In this document: in pieces, positions 34,095 through 44,222 of the stretch
Position numbering within the stretch: the stretch's first letter is position 1
How the letters are laid out: each line of letters begins with the position of its first letter
Origin: Candidula unifasciata
Taxonomy: Eukaryota; Mollusca; Gastropoda; Stylommatophora; Geomitridae
Assembly: GCA_905116865.2 (NCBI GenBank)
Contig: CAJHNH020001149.1
Location: 154,165 to 218,164 of the forward strand
Length of the DNA stretch: 64,000 bases
Direction of reading: 5' to 3'
Translations under genes and position numbers: made by a program
The notes under the pieces: generated by a model
What the model was told of the DNA's origin: nothing
Database searches by the model: none
What the model saw: the letters and a program-made list of their open reading frames with translations, nothing else

Positions 34095-34229
34095 TTTTCC
34101 CTGATTTGTAAAACATGCATCAACAATGTATGCAAAGAAGCAGACAGCGAAGAAAAGGATGATATGTCAGAATTGTAATTTGCAGTACTAATAGCTGAAA
34201 CAGAAGAGAGTTTACAGAACTATTTAAAT
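34095..34229 (+). mobile_element. LINE-X, left piece (unit B), split by LINE-Y
   Basis: ACAATGTATGCAAAGAAGCA and TAGCTGAAACAGAAGAGAG match LINE-X of unit A (11600-11700). The sequence stops at AAATCAAATC and resumes at 37787. Confidence 0.8.
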
Positions 34230-35843
34230 CAAATCATGGATTTTTGTGTGCTAATTATCAAGTCGCGGTGGCCACACCACGGGCAACAGTCTTGGCTGAC
34301 TGGCTAAACTACATGAGTGAAGTGGGAGTAATATCCTACTAAGGGAGATGTCCATCCCTAGTACACAAAGACTGGGACGGTAAGCAAGGCGGAAGAATCT
34401 AATTATATAGATGAACGGCTTGCAAAGCGACACAGCAATGTGTGTGGCACACAAAAGGCGTGTTGGGTCACGAAGGAAAACATGGCTGGCCATCGTGGAA
34501 AAGATTGGGACCTTACCACGTAGAACCCAAAGACAGTAATGGAAGCACAACAAGTTAGAAAAAGCGATGCAGGCACATCTTAGCCCCCTGGAGTAATGCC
34601 TGTTGTAAATACAAACAGGGAAGAGACATATCCTCTGTTGACTAAGGTAGAGCATAATGACGAGTGCGCCTTAAATTCTTCTGAAAGGGTACATTCTGAC
34701 AACGCATATCTGAAAAGTAGAAAGAGATGTCTTCGCATTGGCACATGAAATGTTAGAACGTTATATCTAGTTGGAAAATTTGACTGTTTAATTTCTGAGG
34801 CAAAGAATATGAATTTAGATATTTTGGGAGTATCAGAAACAAGATGGACAGAAGCTAGCTGCCTAAAGAGAGATGATTACATATTTATTAATTCTGGAGG
34901 AGAACATCATGAACGTGGAGTAGGATTCTTGATAAAAAGAAATTTATAGAAGTTTATTAGCGGGTTCTGGGCTCACAATGACATAATTATATCAAAGATC
35001 AAAGCAAGACTTTTTGATATTGCAATAATTCAGACATATGCACCAACAAAGGACTACAGTGATGAACAGCTTGAAGAATATTATGAAGAACTACAACAAA
35101 CACTGAAAGTTGTAAAATCACCAGAGGTCTAAATAGTTATGGGAGACCTGAATGCAAAAGTGGGGAAAAAGAAGCACAAACATATTGTAGGGCAATTTGG
35201 CATGGGATCAAGGAATGACAGAGGAGACAGATTGATACAGTTTTGCGAAGAGAACCAACTCATTATCTGTAATATATTTTTTCAACATCCACCTAGAAAA
35301 CTGTTTACGTGGAAGAGTCCAGGAGATATAAATAGAAACCAAATTGACTATGTAATGATTAGAGACAGATTCAAAAACAACATAAAGAACGCCAAAACAT
35401 ACCCAGGTTCGGATATAAATTCAGATCACAATCCTGTGGTAATAAAAATACAAATTGAACTTAAAAACGCAGGAATAAAAACGCAAAGGTCACCCCACAT
35501 AGACATATCAGCTTTGAAACAACCAGAAATAAGCCAGCAGTACCTAGTGGAGGTTAAAAATAAATATGATAGATTAATAGTTGAAAGCATGGAACAATAT
35601 CGACGGGAGAATCCAGAGGACAAAATTAATACAAAACTAGTATAGAAACAGCTAATGCCATCTTACCAGTGAAAGAAAACAAGACAAATCAAGTATGGAT
35701 GACTGAGGAAATTATTAACAAAATGACACAAAGGAAGAAAGCAAAAAACACTCCAGAATATTCATTAATACACAAAGAAATACGAAATATGTGTAGAACT
35801 GCTAAGGAAACATGGATTCAGTTAAAATGCAAAGAAATAGAGG

Positions 35844-35876
<33 letters not shown>

Positions 35877-37750
35877 ACCAAGGAAATACATGCAAATATA
35901 AGAAAACTTACAAACAAGGAAAAACATTTACAGGAAATGGTTGTATTAGGGGGAAGGATGGAACAATTATTGTTGATAAGAAATATATAACAAAAAAGAT
36001 GGACTGAATACACAGAAGACCTGTTTTGGGACAACAGAGGTGACAAACCGCCAATCCATAATATTCTAGAGGGACCAAACATATTAAAGTCTGAAGTAGA
36101 GAAAGCCATTAAACAGATGTAGCAGGGAAAAGCTGCAGGTCCAGACAACATAACTGCAGAAATGTTAAAATCATTATCTACTTTTGGAATTGATACTATC
36201 ACATAAACATGCAATGACATTTATAATTATGGGTACATTCCCAGGGACATGAAAACATCTGTTTTTATCACACTACCCAAGAAATCAAAAGCTGTTGATT
36301 GTGAAGATTACAGAACTATTAGCCTAATGAATCACGTATCTAAATTACTCTTGAAGATAATACAAGCAAGAATTCAAGATAGAATAGAGAAAGAAGTTTC
36401 TGAAGAGCAATTTTGATTCCGTAAAAAACAGTGGTACTCGAGAGGCCATAATTTGTCTAAAGATGCTGACTGAAAAATATATAGAAAATATTTATGCATG
36501 TTTTATAGATTACAAAAAAGCTTTTGACAGAGTGCAACATGAACAACTAATTGCAGCTCTTCAAAACATAGGACTAGATGGAAAGGATATCAGACTTATT
36601 AGAAACTTATACTGGGAGCAAGAAGCAACAGTAAGATATGACATCATCTGCTCACCCCAGATAGAGATCATGAGAGGATTAAGACAAGAATGTGTGCTGT
36701 CGCCTAGCCTTTTCAACTTATGTACAGAAACCATTTTTAAAGAAATTGTAGAATTACCAGGACGGCACATCAATGGTAGAATAATCAACAATCTGAGTTG
36801 CAAGACCTAGTGGAGCAAGTAAACAGAAGGAGTGCAATATTTGGATTAGATATAAATTTGAAAAAGACAAAAACCATGATATTTAGCAAAGAAAATATTC
36901 AGCTAACAATGAATATCACAGTGAACGGGGTGAAATTGGAACAAGTTAAAAATTTCTTATATCTTGGACAAGTAATAACATGTGACGGCAGAAGTGAAAC
37001 AGAAGTCAAGAAAAGAATAGGGATGGCCAAAAACATTTTCAACAACATGCAAAAGTTACTGACATCAAGAGAAATAAGCAATACATTAAAAATGAGAATT
37101 GTCAGATGTTATGTATTCTCAACCTTAATGTATGGCACAGAGACATGGACAATGAACAAACAACTGGAAAATCGTATCAATTCTTTGGAGATGTGGATAT
37201 ACAGAAGATTAAGTTGTATTTCATGGAAACAAAAGCTATCAAATATAGAGGTACTGAGGAAATTGGGAATGAAAAGAGAGTTGCTAGGTGAAATAAAAAT
37301 GAGACAAGTGAAATATTTTGGCCACATTAAAAGACATAACAGTATTGTAAAGATCATCCTAGAGGGAAAGGTTCAAGGTAGGCGTGCAAAAGGCAGACAG
37401 CGTTACAAGTGCGAGGATAACATCAAGAGATGGACGAACAGCAGTATGAGTGAGTGTACATCAAGGGCAAGAGACAGGGCTTGTTGGAGATCCATTGCAG
37501 CCAACCTTCATTGTGGAGACGGCACCTGATTGATTGAATTATCCAGTCATCTCCTTGTGAGATTTAATTTTTCATTATTTTGAAGCCCCAACCTGGATCT
37601 TGCCAGGGGCCGCAATATAGCCTGGCCATAAATATGGGCTAATGGCTGAACGCGGTTTCTGGGACCTCTCGACGGTGATCCTCATACACATGGTGGCACT
37701 TTGTGTCATCGGGTGTTTTAATTTGTGGGATGTCCTAGTTGGGTAAAGAT

Positions 37751-37786
<36 letters not shown>
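34230..37786 (+). mobile_element. LINE-Y, nearly full-length, nested in LINE-X; disrupted
   Basis: An insertion of about 3.56 kb. After a leader of about 500 bp it reads: endonuclease (34735-35480; ILGVSETRWTEAS, GVGFLIKR, IQTYAPTKDYSDE, MGDLNAKVGKKK, SDHNPVVI), linker, reverse transcriptase (about 36100-36760; FIDYKKAFDRVQHEQL, GLRQECVLSPSLFNL), then the substrate-side RT and C-terminal region (36798-37529; [37 protein letters not shown]). In-frame stops near 34764, 34948 and 35132, the missing YADD segment between 36780 and 36800, and a poly-A run near 35850 make it inactive. The coding end GGCACCTGATTGATTGAA matches the 59586 copy (GGCACCTGATGATGATG). A 3' region of about 250 bp ends in (ACT)n (37751-37786). 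Flanking TAAATCAAATC and TAAACCAAGTC look like a diverged target-site duplication. Confidence 0.85.
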
Positions 37787-38577
37787 AACCAAGTCAATAC
37801 TAAGTGTGTGAAATATAATATGAGGAAAAGCTTTGATAAGACAGAGGCAATGGTAATAGGCAGACAAGAAGAAACCATATCAATTAAAGTAAATACTACA
37901 GAGATAAAACAAACGAGCGAATTTAAATATGTAGGGTAATTTCTTACCTCAGATGAAAGAATGGATAGAGAAATCAACATACGATGTGGCGAAAGTAAAT
38001 CATGTTATGTAACAATTAACATGGCTTCTGATGCATAGAAAGATGCATATGTCAACCAAAGCAAATCTCATGAGAACAGTGTTTTGGCCGACATTGTGCT
38101 TCCAGGGCCAAAAGGACCCTTGCTACAAGTAACGAGCTGAACAGGGTAACAACAGAGATGAGATGTCTTTGGAGACCTGCCGGTGTGACAAGAAGAGATA
38201 AAATCAGCAATAAAGAAATTAGAAAACAGATAGGACTGAAACCAGTCATACAATTCATTAAAGACAACAAATGAGATGGTTTGGCTATCTAACGAGAATG
38301 CCCTAGTACCAACTGCCACAGAGAGCCACGCTAAAGAGATATAATTAAACAGAGCAAGGGGGAGACCACGCAAGAGATGGAGCGACATTGCCAGGAGCAA
38401 CCTAACAGAAAAGAACACCAACTTGTACACTGCATTTAAAAAAGTGCACAAACGCTCCTTACACCCCCCCCCCCCTCCTTTTCCTTTCCCAAGACCTCGC
38501 TATTGACCCATTTAACATTCCCCAACACCTCGCTGAGGTAAATGATGGAAGAGAATAATAATAAGAAGAAGAAGATA
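37787..38577 (+). mobile_element. LINE-X, right piece (unit B)
   Basis: It resumes LINE-X with CCAAGTCAATACTAAGTGTG and GCAATGGTAATAGGCAGACA and aligns with unit A 11705-12505. It ends in an AATAATAATAAGAAGAAG tail. Frames are broken in several places. Confidence 0.8.
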
Positions 38578-38875
38578 TCTCTTTTAACTTGTGGATCACC
38601 ATGCAATGCTACAGACAAAGGTCTTCGCACACTGCCAAAACTTACTGAGTGAAAACTACCCGGAGCAGTTGAAGCTCATAAGCTCTGGAATGCATTTCAT
38701 TTAAATGAAGAGCGGACTAAATGCAAAACGGCCACTGCTGTTATTGTAATTATTATCATCAGAATCATCTTTATTTTCAATTTTGATTCTGTCCTTTGAG
38801 TCACCCCTCCCCCTTCCCCCTCTCACTCTTTTCATAGAAGGAAGCGCTCATAAAAACAAACGACATGACAACACA

Positions 38876-38877
<2 letters not shown>

Positions 38878-38911
<34 letters not shown>

Positions 38912-38938
38912 ACACATACACACACACACACACACACA
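38878..38938. repeat. (CA)n microsatellite
   Basis: CA runs with CATACA interruptions lie between the LINE-X tail region and a minus-strand SINE-A. Unit A has only a short CACACA at the matching place (about 12771). Confidence 0.95.
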
Positions 38939-38966
38939 AAGAAAAAAGTTAGTTGCGTTTCCTTTA

Positions 38967-39178
38967 CAGGACGTTGCAAAAACAACCTCGGCATATTCTT
39001 TTGGCTGTTTTTAGTTTTTCTAGGCAAATTTTATCACCAGTAGTTCGCCATTGCCCTCTGGACGGTCGGCTTCTCGATATCACTGCTGAAACCAACGCAT
39101 GACTCGCAGCTGGGATCGAACCCGGCGACCCGGCATTACGAAGCGCGTTTGCAAAAGCCTTAGCCACAAACGCCAACA
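38967..39178 (-). mobile_element. SINE-A (minus), unit B
   Basis: Paralogue of 12780-12990. It includes AAAATTTGCCTAGAAAAACT on the minus strand and a tRNA-like head with GGTTCGATCCCAGCTGCGAG as B box. Confidence 0.8.
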
Positions 39179-39179
39179 A

Positions 39180-40009
39180 AAGAATTTTTTTTTTTGGGGG
39201 GGTAAGTATCCAGAAGCCATGAGTTGTTAACCGTTAGGCTCGGTACTATGGATATCGCAACACTTCGGCCTTGATTCCATGATAGATACTGTAAATCTGG
39301 GAGAAATGTGGCTTTTCTGCCTACCACCGGGCGTGAACCGGGACCACAAGGAGTTCGTCACCCGGTCACAGCGCAGTCCGGTTTAGGCTAAGGGTATGCC
39401 TTTGAAGGCGTTTGTACAAATGAGAGAAGCTGAAATATTTTAGTCATATCAAGCGCTATGATTTATTGACGTTCAACCTTACAAGGATATCACACCGAGC
39501 CATAATAACCCGATAAAATTGAAGGCATTGAAACAGGTATATTTATTTGGGCGCCCTTGCTTGCCTCTTCAAATGCAACAGTCGCAAGTTGTGAGTGTCA
39601 CGTGGATATTTTGCCCGGGTCAAGCAGGCGTGCTCCATTCCGATTCCTTTTAGGAAAGAAATTAAAAGTTCGACCACATTCAACCTGCTGCTAGCTAGCC
39701 GAAGCTATGCGTGTTCAGGAATGAGCAGGCATATATATTGGCTGTACTGACCCCATCAAAGAAGATTGGCTGATATTCAACATCTTGTCGCGGAAGCTGA
39801 AATATGTTGGTCGTATCAAGCACTAGGATTGATTGACGATCAACTTTCCCAGGACATAAACACTTGGCAAAATGGAAGACCTTAATTTGATTTAATTTGA
39901 TTTGATTCAAGAACTGACATCGCAACACTAGGGGCATTCCCATAAGCGCTCCGTCCCTATCTTCAGCAGCCAGCAAGGAGTCCCGAAACTAATGGTGCCA
40001 GTAGCATTC
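39180..40009. other. Mixed repeat debris, B-C interval
   Basis: It holds a T/G homopolymer stretch (about 39185-39202), short pieces resembling the LINE-Z C-terminal region (39428-39470 and 39787-39830, AAGCTGAAATAT, GTC-TATCAAGC), and a partial repeat D at 39905-40000. No gene is seen. Confidence 0.45.
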
Positions 40010-41098
40010 TTGACACTGAACCGTCTGTGTAAAAGACCAAATCTTCTAAGCGAGCATTTTCTTGAATTAATTGCTAAATTTCCACCTCCGTAGCACCTGC
40101 TGGCCAGTCTCCGCATTCCCAGTTCAGCGGGATTATGACTCTACACAAGTCTGACTGTTCAGGTGGCACTTTGACCCACTCCTCTCCTCGCTTAATGTTC
40201 TCAAGGATGCAAACCTGTCTAATTGTGTCTTCTGCCTGAGCCATTCATGACCTCCTTCTTATCAGCGGTTGACCCTTAACTGCACCCAGAGCTTCATGCA
40301 GAGGGTTGTCTGTGTCTGCAGCTACCATGAGATATGACTTCGCCTGCATCACCTTGTGCCTATCTGCAACCGCCGGCAAACCAAGAATGTATCGCATACA
40401 CACCACTGGGGTGTCTCTGGTACAACCCAGAATGACCCGCCTAGCCGCCTTCTGTATGCGCTCTAGTTTGTCCATCTGACTCTTTGAGACGGTAAGCAGT
40501 CCCAGGCCATAATCCACCACTGACAGGATCAGGTGCTGATATAGTGTGAAAAGCATTCTCTGCCCTGTGTCAATTGCAGAAATAGTCTTAAGTACACTAA
40601 GTCCTTTTTGGCATTTTGTCACAACTCTCTCCACATGGTCCTTAAATGACAGGCTCCTGTCAAATGTAATTTCCAGATACTTCGGTTTGTTCTATTTTTT
40701 TTTTTTTTTTTTACGTTTCTATCATCTATCGTAAGACTTGGGACATAAGCTTTAACGATTCTGTTGTCCAGAGAACACCACAAAACAGATGCCTTTTCCG
40801 GATGGACGAGAGCCCTTATTGCTGTACACCACTCAGTCACTTTGTCTACTGTCGCTTGCAGCTCCCGGGCTGTTTGTTCTCTTCCACCTGTCTATATGCG
40901 AGCATGTCATCCGCAAAAATCAGTATCCTTCCAACTCCTGGTGCTTCTAGGCTTGCAGTCTTGCTCGTATACACGTTAAAGAGAACAGGCGAGATGGTGG
41001 ATCCCTGTGGCAGTCCTGGGGCCAAACTGCATGGTTCTGAGATCCATGAGCCCCGTCGGAGAGCAGCAACCCGACCGTCAATACAGGACAGCTGCAAA
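40010..41098 (-). mobile_element. Jockey/I-type LINE fragment with RNase H start (minus), cut by assembly gap
   Basis: On the minus strand from 41098 downward: RT core (PGLPQGSTISPVLFNVYTSK and the catalytic FADDMLAY), after a broken join the palm/thumb region (40634-40245; YQHLILSVVDYGLGLL, KLERIQKAARRVILG, YILGLPAVADRH), then an RNase H start near 40040-40030. The FADD box and LERIQ.AARRVILG pattern differ from LINE-X/Y/Z, so this is another clade. It is truncated at the gap on its 5' side and by repeat D on its 3' side. Confidence 0.8.
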
Positions 41099-41115
41099 NN
41101 NNNNNNNNNNNNNNN
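41099..41115. other. Assembly gap (17 N)
   Basis: Seventeen undetermined bases. The gap lies inside the minus-strand LINE RT region, so the join across it is not assured. Confidence 1.
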
Positions 41116-41640
41116 ATTTGAAATTTTTTTATGTCTTTAAAATGGGGCCAACAATTTCAATTTGTTTTTTTAAAAAATTTTTACTTCTTTCATCATTCTC
41201 CTTTAATTCGGTCTTTTTTTTTTAAAAAACCCCTTTTAAAGGCTTTTGGCATCCTTTTCACTTTCCCCAGCAATCTCACGCTAGAAAATTTGGGTCTTTA
41301 AAACTATCAATTTGGTTTTTGGAAGGAACAACGGGCAATTGGGCGCTTTTTTGAAACGGGATGGTTTTTAAACCTTTGGGCTCAAGTAATCTGGTAAACA
41401 AAAAAAAATCACGTTTGGGGAAAGAATAATGCGCGAAAGTGACAAAAGGATCCGGATGACACTCTACACTCGGAAGAAAGACAAGACCTGCATACAATCA
41501 GAGAGCTACTATTAACATGGGAATTGGGGACTTTTAAATTTGCGGGAAAGAGAAAACGGGTGTTTTGGGAACCCAATGTTTTAACGTTTTTAACTCATTT
41601 TTGTTTGATTTGTTTTTGCCTCCTCTTCAGCAAACACCGA
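41116..41640. other. Low-quality-looking sequence after the gap
   Basis: The stretch is full of lengthened homopolymers (AAATTTTTTT, TTTTAAAAAACCCC, GGGGAAAG) unlike its neighbours. I suspect poorly polished sequence and read no feature in it. Confidence 0.5.
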
Positions 41641-41699
41641 CGAGTTCTGATAATTATAGTGTGCTAGTAGCTTTCTGATTAAACGTCCGTCTTGCTTTT

Positions 41700-42029
41700 C
41701 CTCTCAACCTCTAACATCTGCCACAACCTCTCATCACTCCCCCTTGCATCAATCTCACCAGACTGTGGTAATCCATCTGCTCCTCCGACCTGTACACGCT
41801 ATCCCACAAGGCACTAACCACGTCCGCCTTATCATGTTTCAGTATTCCACCAAGTTGTGCAGAGCCAGCCAGTCTGTCCGTCTGTTCCTTTCCCAACACA
41901 CCGGCGCCCCGGTGAAAAAATCCAGACAATACTCCTCACCCGTGTCCTCCGCATCGAAGCATGCCACTCTGCACGAAGCATGCCTGTCCTGATCTTCTTC
42001 AGCATGCTTTCTGACTCAGTTACAATCAT
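41700..42029 (-). mobile_element. RNase H LINE fragment (minus)
   Basis: With one frame slip the minus strand reads SIVWIFSPG, a GVLGKEQTDRLAGSAQLGG segment typical of the end of retrotransposon RNase H, then DKADVVSALWDSVY and SLVRLMQGG. It is upstream (on its own strand) of the RT fragment at 40010-41098, the wrong order for one element, so I treat it as separate. Confidence 0.7.
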
Positions 42030-42184
42030 TATGTGAAACTCAGTTTTAAAAGAAACTAAAAATTAAGGGTTTGTCAACTTTAATATTACAGAAAGGATCC
42101 TAAAGTGTCCTGGACATTTAATAAGAAAAAGGCTGACTGTTTCAAGATCTGAACACAAAGGAGGCACACACTAAAGCTTCTCGG

Positions 42185-42310
42185 AAACTGAAATACCCTA
42201 ATCAAATTAAACGTTATAATGTTTTTTTTTAGAGAATACTAATGGAAGGCGTAGAAGCAGGGGATTAGCTGTACATAGGTGGACACAGGATATTAAACGA
42301 CCCTAGGCAT
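42185..42310 (+). mobile_element. Strongly decayed LINE-Z-like 3' fragment
   Basis: CTTCTCGGAAACTGAAATAC, AATCAAATTAAACG and TGGACACAGGATATTAAACGA follow the pattern of the LINE-Z C-terminal region but with many changes. No tail is visible. Confidence 0.4.
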
Positions 42311-43273
42311 AATAGTTCACTAGTCGGGAAGGCTGGCAGGAACACAATTCCCCCCCCCCCCCCCCCCAACTGGCCCCTCCTTTGATAGATAACGACGTTC
42401 TGAAAAAGAAATGCCCCATAATGATGACAACCATGATCATGCCAATTTTCCTATACATATATAAAAACGAAACCAACAACAACAAAAAAATGTTCTTAAT
42501 CAACAACATTAAATGGTATCTGTACACACGCACTGAAAACCTATTAGAGACAGACTAGATAATGCCGACGATTATTCAGAACTCTTGCACAGAGTAAATA
42601 TGTGAGGTTCAAGTTCATGCAGTTTACTGTCAGATCTCGACATTACACAGTCCCCATGATGTACACTTATTATATCTGAGTCACCATGACTTGCAGGCCC
42701 CAGAAACTATCTAAAGGACGTGTTGTAACCAGCGCCACGTTTTGTACCAGGACACACAGTCATTTAATCTACACCATTTGATAGCCCGGGTTTTGGTATG
42801 TTCCATTGACTGATAGTCAAGCATTGCTGTCAAACTTTGGGCCTACTTTCTGGGAACCTCTAGCTAAGATGTTTAAAAGATTGTTACTGAGGTTACTTGA
42901 ACTGTACAACCCATATCGCTAACAGTTCTGCCAAGAAATAACCTATATCCAGTTTTTAGTTGTTTGGTTCAGGTAAGTGAAACACATATTAATTAATGGT
43001 ACTCCTGTGAATAATTATCAATTATTAGCAAAAGTAATTAACACAGCGATAAAACTAATAAGTCAATTTATATCTATAGCTAAACTTCCAGGGTCAAAAG
43101 ATTTTATTCTGGTGAACAAAAAAGGGATTGGGGTCGTGGGGGGTGGGTGGGGGGGGGGTGGGTCAGTTAGAAACAGTGTCCCTTACCAAGCATGTTCTAA
43201 AAGCGACTAATTATGAGTTTTCTTTCTAAGTCGGAATGCATCTGCCTGAGAGGAAAGAGGAACCAACAGGGGA
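42311..43273. other. Intergenic DNA without recognised gene
   Basis: It contains a C run (about 42350-42367) and a G-rich stretch (about 43136-43162). I see no exon, RNA gene or mobile element with confidence. Confidence 0.5.
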
Positions 43274-43399
43274 TCAACAAGTAAGCTAAATCTGTAAAAT
43301 GTATGTGCTCACAAATCTCGAGTTCTGGAACGAGAGAATAATCCAGAAGTGGAAGAACACCCAGAACATTCCACTAGCCGGTGAACGCTGAAAAAAAAA

Positions 43400-44111
43400 A
43401 TAGAAGAAGAAGCATCTAAAGGACCTGTGTGCACGTCGCACCACTATAAAACCTCTCATCTGAATATTGACAAACTTTCAAGAATGTAGGCTCAGGAACA
43501 GTTTCAGAATAAGCAAACTTGACCACAATATTTGCGGTATAGGCATTTTGATATTAGTGATTAGTGATCAGTGATTAGGAAGGATTATCATTGCAGCACT
43601 CCGGACAGATGCATAGGTGCACCGATCTCCTCTAAAGCTCCACAAGTGTAAAATGACTGATGACGCCTGTTCTGTGTTGGTTAATGAAACGTCCTGTCCT
43701 TTTAGTAAAATGTTTATTTCTTGCAGGTCTGGGCTGCACCCAAATGTCCATCAGTCTAGACAGGGATACGAAGTCATGTCCTTTGGCGTGCTGCTCGATA
43801 CGATAAGTGCAGCGCATGGCATTGATAACATCACTTCTGTCCAGTACTGGACCAGCCATAGCAATCGCAGTGTCAGCAAAATAGTCTGCACGCTCGTTGT
43901 CTTGAAAACCCGCATGACCTGGCACACAGATGAAGGTTATGGCAGCTATTCGGGCAGTGCTTAGTGTTGCAATCCATTCTTGCCTGATAAATCAAGCTTG
44001 CATTTTTTTAGCATATTTATCGAGTGCATTTTGGTATTGCTTAGGCCAAGAATGAACTCCCACCGATGACGTCATTTCTTGCTTTATTTTTCCTAAGAGT
44101 AATCACCAACC
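43400..44111 (+). promoter_or_regulatory. Putative promoter / 5' leader of AKR copy C, split by a LINE
   Basis: It aligns with 18420-18717 of copy B. TCTAAAG (43425-43431) replaces the TATAAAG of B. There is one copy of the 69-bp unit. A 470-bp LINE fragment sits at 43556-44025. TGACGTCA, a perfect CRE-type palindrome, is at 44067-44074. A possible acceptor TTTCCTAAG lies just before the leader of the ATG at 44112. Confidence 0.5.
43556..44025 (-). mobile_element. RNase H LINE fragment inserted 86 bp upstream of copy C start codon
   Basis: A 470-bp minus-strand fragment flanked by GCATTTTGATATT (43543-43555) and GCATTTTGGTATT (44026-44038), a 12/13-match target-site duplication. Copy B has the uninterrupted site (GCAATTTGATATTGCTCAGG at 18639). 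On the minus strand it reads the end of RNase H (MPGHAGFQDNERADYFADTA) and a downstream segment with LSRLMDIWVQ, and ends in a TCACTAATCACT-type tail. It is a 5'-truncated insertion that came after the B/C duplication. Confidence 0.9.
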
Positions 44112-44222
44112 ATGACCACACCAATCCCTGAAGAACATAAAGTGGCCTACAACTTCCTGGGTCGCTCCGGAATCAAGGTGTCAAACATCAGTCTCGGATG
44201 TGCGACGTTCGGCGACGTGACC
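44112..44222 (+). CDS. AKR copy C, exon 1
   Basis: 111 bp, donor GACCG: codon ACC then /GTAAGT. It encodes [14 protein letters not shown] to [10 protein letters not shown]. Residues 31, 36 and 37 differ from copy B. Confidence 0.92.

Larger units (their letters stand above)
17893..43273 (+). repeat. Tandem segmental duplication, unit B (about 25.4 kb)
   Basis: This is the complete middle unit: upstream region, AKR copy B, and the interval to copy C. Its left end (ATCAACAAGTAAGCTA) matches the left end of unit C. Exon 6 of B and C are 24,357 bp apart. Local offsets between matching exons run from about 24.0 to 25.6 kb, because each unit gained or lost mobile elements in different introns. Confidence 0.8.

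Noticed and set aside
34735..37529. Functional endonuclease-reverse transcriptase gene
   Set aside because: Several in-frame stops, a lost YADD segment and an A-run frameshift show a dead LINE-Y copy.
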